A stretch of 19,977 nucleotides of DNA, taken from positions 1 to 19,977 of the forward strand of contig JAOPZP010000221.1 in the NCBI GenBank assembly GCA_025964055.1, read 5' to 3'. Positions 13,959 to 19,977 of the stretch are shown piece after piece (position 1 is the stretch's first letter; each line of letters starts with the position of its first letter). The notes under the pieces were generated by a model. It was not told the origin of the DNA, made no database searches, and worked only from the letters and a program-made list of their open reading frames with translations. Made by a program: the position numbers and the translations under genes. The DNA comes from Conexibacter sp. GTDB lineage: Bacteria; Actinomycetota; Thermoleophilia; Solirubrobacterales; Solirubrobacteraceae.

Positions 13959-15581
13959 ATGGCCAATCTGGAGACCCCCCCGGTCACCCGGAAGACGGAC
14001 GAAGAACGCCTGGCCGAGCTCGGCTACTCGCAGGAGCTGAGCCGCAGCTGGAGCGGATTCCAGAACTTCGCGATCTCGTTCACCATCATCTCGATCCTGG
14101 CGGGCTGCTTCACCACCTACTACCAGGGGTGGAACAACGGCGGCCCGATCGCGATCTCGATCGGCTGGCCGCTGATCTCGGTCTTCATCCTGATCATCGC
14201 GTTCTGCATGGCCGAGCTCGTGTCGGCCTACCCGACGGCCGGCGGCATCTACTGGTGGGCGTCGAAGCTCGGCGGCCCGGCCTGGGGCTGGTTCACCGGG
14301 TGGTTCAACCTGCTCGGCCTCATCGCGATCCTCGCGTCGGTCGACTACTTCGCCGGCCAGTTCCTCTACACGATCCTCGGGCTCTACAAGGCCAACATCC
14401 TCGGGATCGACTTCGCCAGCGGCAACCACCACCTCGGCTACACGTTCGCGCTGTTCTTCCTGATCCTGCTGATCCACATCGCGATCAACATCCGCGGCAG
14501 CCACCTCGTCGCGATGTTCAACGGCATCTCGGTCTGGTGGCACCTGCTCGGCGTCGCGATCATCGTCGGCGTCCTGATCATCGTGCCCGACCACCACGCG
14601 AGCGCGAGCTTCGTGTTCGGCCACCAGATCAACAACAGCGGTTTCAGCCACAACATGTTCTGGTGGTACGTCCTGCCGCTCGGCTTCCTGCTGACGCAGT
14701 ACACGATCACCGGCTTCGACGCCTCGGCCCACATCTCCGAGGAGACGCACGGCGCGGCCGAGTCGGCGCCCAAGGGCGTCTGGCGGTCGGTCGCGATCTC
14801 GGCGGTGGTCGGCTACATCGTCCTGCTGGCGATCACGTTCGCCGCGTCCGACGAGAAGGCCGTCACCGACGGCGGCGGCTCGGTGTTCGCCGTGTTCACC
14901 AGCGCCATGGGCACCGGCTGGGCGGAGTTCGTCCTGCTCATCTCGTTCTTCGGGCAGATGTTCTGCGGCATGAGCTGCATGACGAGCGCCTCGCGCATGA
15001 TGTACGCCTTCAGCCGTGACGGCGCGGTCCCCGGCTCGCGCGTCTGGAGCCGGGTCAACAGCAACAAGATCCCGTTCAACGCCGTGATGGCGGTGGCGGC
15101 CCTCGCGCTGATCCTCACGCTGCCGGCGCTGAAGGGCAACAAGGACGGCGTCACGGTCGCCTTCACCGCCGTCGTGTCGATCGGCGTCATCGGGCTGTAC
15201 ATCGCCTACGCGATCCCGATCTTCCTGCGCTGGCGCATGGGCGACGCCTTCGAGGCCGGCCCGTGGAACCTCGGCAAGAAGTACAAGTGGCTGAACCTGA
15301 TCGCGGTGGGCGAGGTCATCATCGTGGTGGTCGTCTACTTCAACCTCCCGTTCTCCTCGTCCGGCGTGCCGTTCAAGGACGGCTTCCAGTGGTCGCTGTT
15401 CAACTACACCCCGGTGGTCACCGGCGGCGTGTTCATCATCGTCGGCCTGTGGTGGCTGCTCAGCGCCCGGCACACGTTCACCGGTCCCCGGCTGACCGTC
15501 GCGCAGCTCGACGCCGAGCTCGGGGAGCGCGACTTCCCGGCTGACGGGCCTCCGCCCGCGACGGCACCCGCCGGGGCGTAG
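13959..15581 (+). CDS. APC-superfamily amino acid/amine permease (ACT/GABA-choline permease type)
   Basis: A 540-residue membrane protein with about 12 predicted transmembrane segments and a hydrophilic N-terminus. The segment LGYSQELSRSWSGFQNFA followed by SIILA-type helix 1, YYQGWNNGGP, AELVSAYPTAGGIYWWASK and GWFTGWFNLLG is characteristic of the amino acid/choline transporter (ACT) branch of the APC superfamily, which includes GABA, choline and amino-acid permeases. TGFDASAHISEET (around residue 255) is the conserved helix-6 and loop motif of that branch. It is expected to import an amino acid or amine by proton symport. The start at ATG 13959 is set by the GGAGG site; an in-frame TTG at 13929 would lie within the leader. 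It is the first gene of the operon; the dehydrogenase starts 2 bases after its stop. It is the probable entry step of the catabolic locus. Confidence 0.9.
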   Translation: MANLETPPVTRKTDEERLAELGYSQELSRSWSGFQNFAISFTIISILAGCFTTYYQGWNNGGPIAISIGWPLISVFILIIAFCMAELVSAYPTAGGIYWWASKLGGPAWGWFTGWFNLLGLIAILASVDYFAGQFLYTILGLYKANILGIDFASGNHHLGYTFALFFLILLIHIAINIRGSHLVAMFNGISVWWHLLGVAIIVGVLIIVPDHHASASFVFGHQINNSGFSHNMFWWYVLPLGFLLTQYTITGFDASAHISEETHGAAESAPKGVWRSVAISAVVGYIVLLAITFAASDEKAVTDGGGSVFAVFTSAMGTGWAEFVLLISFFGQMFCGMSCMTSASRMMYAFSRDGAVPGSRVWSRVNSNKIPFNAVMAVAALALILTLPALKGNKDGVTVAFTAVVSIGVIGLYIAYAIPIFLRWRMGDAFEAGPWNLGKKYKWLNLIAVGEVIIVVVVYFNLPFSSSGVPFKDGFQWSLFNYTPVVTGGVFIIVGLWWLLSARHTFTGPRLTVAQLDAELGERDFPADGPPPATAPAGA

Positions 15582-15583
15582 GG

Positions 15584-16957
15584 GTGGCGGGAACGCTCGA
15601 GGTCCTGGAGCCCGCGACCGAGCAGGTACTGGACACCATCAAGCGGGGCGGCGTCGACGAGGTCGACGCCGCCGTCGCGCGGGCCAAGGCGGCGTTCCCG
15701 GCCTGGGCCGCGGTCGCCCCGGGCGACCGCGCCCGGCTGCTGCGCCGCCTGGTGGCCGTGATGGAGGAGGCCCACGAGGAGCTCTCGGTCCTCGAGGCCC
15801 GCAACGCGGGCAAGCCGATCGCCTCGGCGCGGGGCGAGATCGGCATGGCCATCGAGACGGTCCGCTACTACGCCGCCGCCCCCGAGCGCCTGCTCGGCGA
15901 CACGATCCCGGTGGCGGGCGGCCTGGCCTTCACCGTGCGCGAGCCGCTCGGCGTGGTGGGGCTCATCACGCCCTGGAACTTCCCGCTGGCGATCGCCTGC
16001 TGGAAGATGGCGCCGGCGCTCGCCGCCGGCAACTGCGTCGTGCTCAAGCCCGCCGAGCTGACGCCGCTGACGGCGCTGCGCTTCGCCGAGCTGGCCCTGG
16101 AGGCCGGGCTGCCCGAGGGCGTCGTCAACGTGGTCGCCGGTCCCGGCCGCGAGTGCGGCGAGCGGCTGGTCGCGCATCCCGACGTCGCGAAGATCGCCTT
16201 CACGGGCTCCACGGCGGTGGGCAAGTCGATCGCCGCCGGAGCCGCGCAGACGATCAAGCGCGTGACGCTCGAGCTGGGCGGCAAGTCGGCCAACATCGTC
16301 TTCGCCGACGCCGACGTGGAGGCGGCCGCGCTGGCGGCGCCCGGCGCCGTCTTCGACAACGCCGGTCAGGACTGCTGCGCCCGCTCGCGGATCCTCGTGC
16401 AGCGCAGCGCCGTGGACGAGTTCCTCGGCCATCTCGAGGGCGCGGTCAAGGCCATCAAGGTGGGCGATCCGCTCGATCCGGCGACCGACATGGGCCCGCT
16501 GATCTCCGCCGGCCAGCGCGCGACCGTCGCCTCGTTCGTGGACGGCGACGCCGAGGTGGCGATCCGCGGCGAGATCCCCGACGGCCCCGGCTTCTGGTAC
16601 CCGCCCACGGTCCTCTCCCCCGTCCCCGGCGATCACCGCGCCGTGGTCGAGGAGATCTTCGGGCCCGTCGCGGTCGTCGTGCCGTTCGACGACGAGGCCG
16701 ATGCGATCCGCATGGCCAACGACACGATCTACGGGCTGTCGGGCTCGGTGTGGACGCGCGACGGCGGCAAGGCGCTGCGCGTCGCCCGCGCGCTGGAGAG
16801 CGGCAACCTGTCGATCAACTCCAACAGCTCGGTGCGGGTCACGACGCCGTTCGGCGGCTTCAAGCAGTCGGGCTACGGCCGCGAGCTCGGCCCCCACGCG
16901 ACCGACGCCTACACCGAGGTCAAGACCATCTTCTACGCCACCACCGAAGGGAACTGA
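15584..16957 (+). CDS. NAD(P)+-dependent aldehyde dehydrogenase (PuuC/aminoaldehyde-type)
   Basis: A 457-residue ALDH-superfamily enzyme that oxidises an aldehyde to the acid with NAD(P)+. Motifs: TPWNFPLA (about 128-135), VLKPAELTP for cofactor binding, FTGSTAVGKS (about 206-215), general-base Glu230 in LELGGKS, nucleophile Cys264 in NAGQDCC, the cofactor-contacting EEIFGPV and NSSVRVTTPFGGFKQSG near the C-terminus. Similarity is to aminobutyraldehyde, gamma-glutamyl-aminobutyraldehyde and betaine-aldehyde dehydrogenases. The length is slightly under the usual 475-495 because the N-terminal arm is short. The start is GTG 15584, 2 bases after the permease stop, with GGGG as weak ribosome-binding sequence; coupling to the permease is likely. 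In context it should oxidise the aldehyde made from the imported amine, free or gamma-glutamylated. Confidence 0.92.
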   Translation: MAGTLEVLEPATEQVLDTIKRGGVDEVDAAVARAKAAFPAWAAVAPGDRARLLRRLVAVMEEAHEELSVLEARNAGKPIASARGEIGMAIETVRYYAAAPERLLGDTIPVAGGLAFTVREPLGVVGLITPWNFPLAIACWKMAPALAAGNCVVLKPAELTPLTALRFAELALEAGLPEGVVNVVAGPGRECGERLVAHPDVAKIAFTGSTAVGKSIAAGAAQTIKRVTLELGGKSANIVFADADVEAAALAAPGAVFDNAGQDCCARSRILVQRSAVDEFLGHLEGAVKAIKVGDPLDPATDMGPLISAGQRATVASFVDGDAEVAIRGEIPDGPGFWYPPTVLSPVPGDHRAVVEEIFGPVAVVVPFDDEADAIRMANDTIYGLSGSVWTRDGGKALRVARALESGNLSINSNSSVRVTTPFGGFKQSGYGRELGPHATDAYTEVKTIFYATTEGN

Positions 16958-16961
16958 GTCA

Positions 16962-17708
16962 GTGCCGGGTCGTCTCGAAGGGAAGGTCGCCGTCGTCACC
17001 GGCGCGGCCGGAGGTATCGGCGCCGCGACGGTGGAGGCCTTCCAGCGTGAGGGCGCCAAGGTGGTGGGCGTCGACCTGCTCGACGGCTCCCCCGGCGATC
17101 TGGCGCTGGCGGTCGACGTCACCGAGGAGTTCGCGGTGCAGCAGATGTACGCCCAGGTGGCCGAGCGGTTCGGGCGCATCGACATCCTGTTCAACAACGC
17201 GGGGATCTCCCCCGACGACGACACGTCGGTCCTGGAGACGACGCTCGAGGCGTGGCAGCGGGTGCAGGACGTCAACCTCAAATCGGTCTTCCTCTGCTGC
17301 AAGCACGGGATCCCGCACCTGCTGGAGTCCGGCGGCGGCTCGGTCATCAACACCGCGTCCTTCGTCGCGGTGATGGGCGCGGCGACCTCGCAGATCTCCT
17401 ACACCGCGTCCAAGGGCGGCGTGCTGGCGATGACGCGCGAGATGGGCGTCGAGTTCGCGCGCCGCGGCGTCCGCGTCAACGCGCTCTGCCCGGGACCGGT
17501 CAACACGCCGCTGCTGCAGGAGCTGTTCGCCAAGGACCCCGAGCGGGCCGCGCGGCGCCTGGTCCACGTGCCGATGGGCCGCTTCGGCACGGCCGAGGAG
17601 ATCGCCAACGGCGTGCTCTTCCTGGCCTCCGACGAGTCGTCGTTCATGACCGCCGCGACCTTCCTGGTCGACGGCGGGCTCTCCGGCGCGTACGTGACGC
17701 CGGAGTGA
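16962..17708 (+). CDS. Short-chain dehydrogenase/reductase (SDR)
   Basis: A 248-residue classical SDR. TGAAGGIG (13-20) binds the dinucleotide, Asp38 at the end of strand 2 (VVGVDLL) favours NAD(H), NNAG is at 78-81, Asn105 in DVNLKS, Ser133, Tyr147 and Lys151 form the catalytic set (YTASK), and CPGPVNTPL closes the cofactor site. Ser133 is 14 residues before the Tyr instead of the usual 13, implying a one-residue longer loop. It is expected to oxidise an alcohol or reduce a carbonyl; in this locus it could act on an amino-alcohol or hydroxy-acid intermediate. The start is GTG 16962, 4 bases after the dehydrogenase stop; a much longer open frame from 16701 is merely the out-of-frame shadow of the dehydrogenase. 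It is the last gene of the permease operon. Confidence 0.9.
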   Translation: MPGRLEGKVAVVTGAAGGIGAATVEAFQREGAKVVGVDLLDGSPGDLALAVDVTEEFAVQQMYAQVAERFGRIDILFNNAGISPDDDTSVLETTLEAWQRVQDVNLKSVFLCCKHGIPHLLESGGGSVINTASFVAVMGAATSQISYTASKGGVLAMTREMGVEFARRGVRVNALCPGPVNTPLLQELFAKDPERAARRLVHVPMGRFGTAEEIANGVLFLASDESSFMTAATFLVDGGLSGAYVTPE

Positions 17709-17718
17709 CGCCAGGCAG

Positions 17719-17724
17719 TAGATT
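17719..17724 (+). promoter_or_regulatory. Weak candidate -10 box (TAGATT) before the GT-C-like gene
   Basis: TAGATT fits TANNNT and is the only such box in the 72-base gap at 17709-17780. It would give a leader of about 50 bases. No convincing -35 or ribosome-binding site accompanies it. Confidence 0.25.
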
Positions 17725-17780
17725 CCTGCGCCAGTTGGCTGTGGACAGCGTCCCACGACCGTGATCGCCTCCCCCAGCCC

Positions 17781-19871
17781 ATGAGCACCGCCGTCCATCC
17801 CGCAACCCCGATCGGCCCCGCCGTGCGCCCGATGCCCGAGCGCGGGCTCGGCGTCTCCGCCCCGATCGCCGTCGTCGCGGCGGTCTGCATCGTCACCTGG
17901 CTGGCGTTCGGCGTCTCGCTCGCCGACGTGCTCCTCTTCGTGGGCTACGCGCTGGCCTTCAACCTGCTGCCCGGCTGCGCCGCCTTCGTGGCCATCGCCC
18001 GACCGGCGGGGTTCGGGGTCCGCGAGCTGGCCGTCGGGTGGGGGCTCGGCTACGGCCTGGAGGCGGGCGCCTTCGTCCTGACGGCGGCGACCGGCCATCG
18101 GGATCTGCTCCCGCTGTATCCCGTCGTGGTGCTCGTCCTCGCCGCGCCGGCGCTCTGGACCCTGCGCGGGCGGCTGAGGATCCCGCGGTGGACGGTCGCG
18201 CCCAGCTGGACCTGGGGCGCGGCGGCCGTCGCCGTCGCGGCGGTCCTGCTGACCGCCGACGGCTTCTTCACGCAGACGCCGATGCCGGCGACGGCTCCCG
18301 GTGTCGACTACTCCGCCGACGTGCTGGCGCACCTCGGCTTCGCCGCCGAGGCGCTGCACCACTGGCCGCTGCAGGCGCCGGGCCTCGCAGGCGTGCAGCT
18401 GCACTACTACTTCCTCGCCAACACCCACATGGCGGCGATCAGCCAGGTCACCGGCATCGACCTGGTGACCATCGCGTTCCGCTTGTACATGGTGCCGATG
18501 GTGCTCCTGCTCGTCGTGCAGCTCGTCGCCCTGGCCCGCGCCGTCGGGGCGTCCGCCTGGGCCGGGGTGGTCGCCGGCGCGCTGGCGCTGCTGCTGGGCT
18601 CGCTGGATCCGCTGCCCACCGTGCCGACGGAGCTGCTGTTCACGTTCCCGCTCAGCCCGTCGTTCCTGATGGGGACGATCATCTGGCTGCCGATCCTGAT
18701 CCTGCTGGCCGAGCACCTGGACCGGCGGCCGGAGGCGCTGCGCCTGCCGGCCCTGCTGGCGATCGCGATCCCGCTGCTCTTCGTCTGCGAGGGCGCGAAG
18801 GCGACGTCGCTGCCGATGACGATCGCCGCGTTGGCGCTCGTGGGGCTCTGGGCCTTCCGGCGCGACCGCAGCCGCCTGCCCGTGGTCGTCGGCGCCGGGA
18901 TGGCCTGCGCCGCCGTCATCCTCCTGTTCAACGCCCTGCTCTACCAAGGCATGACGAACTCGATCGGCTTCCACCCCCTGCGGGCCTACCTGGAGTCCCA
19001 GCCGTTCAAGCTGCTCGACGACCGCTTCGACCACTCGGAGCTCGGACGCGTGCTGCTCTATCCGCTGGCGCTCGTCTTCGGAACGCTGCGGATCGCGGTG
19101 ACCCTGCTGCCCGGGCTGGCCGTGCTCGCGCTCCGCCACCGGCTGATCACCCCGCCGTCGCGCCTGCTCCTGCTCGGCGCGTTCCTGACGGGCATCGCCG
19201 CGATGGTGCTGCTCACCCACCCAGGCACCAGCCAGCTGTACTTCTTCTGGCCCGGCTACATCGCGGGCGCCGTGCTGAGCGCCATCGGCCTCGTGCACGT
19301 GCTGGGACCCAGGGTCGCGGCGATGCACCTTCGGCGGAGCTGGATGCTGGGCGGCGCCGCGCTCCTCGCGCTCGTGCTGATCATCGACATGCCGGTCTGG
19401 GACCAGACCCCCAAGAAGTCGTGGTCGTCCCTGGACGACGGCGTGGCCTACCCGCACCCCAACAACAACATGACGCCGCAGCTCTACGCCGGCTACGCGT
19501 GGATCCGCGATCACACCGACGTCGACGACGTGCTGGCCGTCAGCCAGCGGTTCGCCGACGCCGCTCACGCCGATCCGCGGTACTGCGAGCCGTCGGCGTT
19601 CGCAGAGCGCCGGGCGATGCTGTCGTGCCCGTCAGACGGCACCAGCGAGTACTACGGACGCCTGAAGGGCAACCCGGAGCGCTTCGAGCTCAACGACGCG
19701 ATCTTCACCGCCGGCAGCCAGGACGCGGTCGCGTTCGCGGCCCAGAAGTTCGGCGTGCGCTGGCTCGTCGCCGATCGGCTGCATGGGCCGATCCACCCGA
19801 AGGTCTACCGACTGGGCCGCATCGCGTTCCGCAACGACGAGATCGCCGTCATCGAGGTGCCGCGCCACTGA
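17781..19871 (+). CDS. Large polytopic membrane protein, GT-C glycosyltransferase-like
   Basis: A 696-residue protein with roughly 12-13 hydrophobic segments up to about residue 533 and a soluble C-terminal domain of about 160 residues. A short charged N-terminal tail precedes the first membrane helix. The loop after the early helices contains VDYSADVLAHLGFAAEALHHWP (about 174-195), an acidic/His-rich stretch reminiscent of the first extracytoplasmic loop of GT-C enzymes, where an acidic residue binds the lipid-linked sugar. The C-terminal domain holds two Cys (about 602 and 616) that could form a disulfide outside the membrane, and the sequence WIRDHTDVDDVLAVSQRF recalls soluble domains of large GT-C-like proteins. 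Function is inferred only from architecture; a plain uncharacterised membrane protein is equally fair. It lies 72 bases after the SDR and is probably a separate unit, unrelated to amine catabolism. Confidence 0.72.
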   Translation: MSTAVHPATPIGPAVRPMPERGLGVSAPIAVVAAVCIVTWLAFGVSLADVLLFVGYALAFNLLPGCAAFVAIARPAGFGVRELAVGWGLGYGLEAGAFVLTAATGHRDLLPLYPVVVLVLAAPALWTLRGRLRIPRWTVAPSWTWGAAAVAVAAVLLTADGFFTQTPMPATAPGVDYSADVLAHLGFAAEALHHWPLQAPGLAGVQLHYYFLANTHMAAISQVTGIDLVTIAFRLYMVPMVLLLVVQLVALARAVGASAWAGVVAGALALLLGSLDPLPTVPTELLFTFPLSPSFLMGTIIWLPILILLAEHLDRRPEALRLPALLAIAIPLLFVCEGAKATSLPMTIAALALVGLWAFRRDRSRLPVVVGAGMACAAVILLFNALLYQGMTNSIGFHPLRAYLESQPFKLLDDRFDHSELGRVLLYPLALVFGTLRIAVTLLPGLAVLALRHRLITPPSRLLLLGAFLTGIAAMVLLTHPGTSQLYFFWPGYIAGAVLSAIGLVHVLGPRVAAMHLRRSWMLGGAALLALVLIIDMPVWDQTPKKSWSSLDDGVAYPHPNNNMTPQLYAGYAWIRDHTDVDDVLAVSQRFADAAHADPRYCEPSAFAERRAMLSCPSDGTSEYYGRLKGNPERFELNDAIFTAGSQDAVAFAAQKFGVRWLVADRLHGPIHPKVYRLGRIAFRNDEIAVIEVPRH

Positions 19872-19892
19872 GCGACCCGCCTCCGGCCGCGG

Positions 19893-19977
19893 TCAGGCCG
19901 CCAGCAGCGAGCGCAGCGCCTTGGGCGGCACGGGATCGACCGAGAGCATCTGGCCGGCCAGCGCCCGGAGGACCTCC
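19893..19977 (-). CDS. C-terminal fragment of an unidentified protein (partial)
   Basis: On the minus strand a frame enters from the window edge and ends at TGA (19895-19893) after 27 visible residues reading ...LAGQMLSVDPVPPKALRSLLAA. Third codon positions are almost all G or C, as in the neighbouring genes, which supports real coding. It converges with the membrane-protein gene with only a 21-base gap. Too short to assign a family. Confidence 0.45.
   Translation of the reverse strand, partial: EVLRALAGQMLSVDPVPPKALRSLLAA

Noticed and set aside
16959..19568. 869-residue minus-strand frame opposite the SDR and membrane protein
   Set aside because: His/Arg/Gln/Asp-rich low-complexity translation; the plus strand carries an SDR and a multi-spanning membrane protein.

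Overview
This is a very GC-rich, densely coding stretch whose codons nearly always end in G or C. It most resembles a high-GC actinobacterium. Gene style and content (near-leaderless starts, amine-catabolism islands, GAF/coiled-coil proteins) make a Thermoleophilia/Solirubrobacterales-type organism my best guess, but no taxonomic marker is present and this is inference. No rRNA, tRNA, CRISPR array, transposase or phage gene was seen.

Layout. 1-1116 (+) is the 3' part of a coiled-coil plus GAF-like protein. 1142-2596 (+) is an acyl-CoA synthetase and 2673-3155 (+) a small DUF1579-like protein. 3156-3461 is a non-coding gap between convergent genes that holds two tandem copies of a nested hairpin element. 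8216-3462 (-) is a tight operon: choline/aminoglycoside-kinase-fold phosphotransferase, sarcosine/dimethylglycine-dehydrogenase-like flavoprotein, class III aminotransferase. 8291-10363 (+), divergent from it, is a glutamine-synthetase-family gamma-glutamyl ligase followed by a GntR/FCD regulator. A SAM methyltransferase follows at 10377-11135 (+). 13845-11191 (-) is a CPA1-type K+/H+ antiporter followed by a second methyltransferase. 13959-17708 (+) is an operon of APC/ACT-family permease, aldehyde dehydrogenase and SDR dehydrogenase. 17781-19871 (+) is a large polytopic protein resembling GT-C glycosyltransferases, and 19893-19977 (-) is the C-terminal end of another gene.

How the genes may work together. 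Eight genes in three transcription units look like one catabolic regulon for an amino compound (an amino alcohol, methylated amine, GABA-like compound or polyamine). The permease imports it. The GS-like ligase may gamma-glutamylate it, since the residue where glutamine synthetase has its ammonium-site Glu appears to be Phe. Flavoprotein, aminotransferase, aldehyde dehydrogenase and SDR would oxidise or deaminate it, and the FCD regulator sits beside the GS-like gene. No PuuD-type gamma-glutamyl hydrolase is in the window, while a kinase-fold protein and a folate-type flavoprotein are present, so this is not a plain Puu pathway. The antiporter and two methyltransferases split the locus.

The regulatory layer is unusually legible: overlapping divergent promoters with an inverted repeat between ligase and kinase, a good sigma70-like promoter before the permease, and TANNNT boxes placed so close to ATG that leaderless or near-leaderless transcription is likely for several genes.
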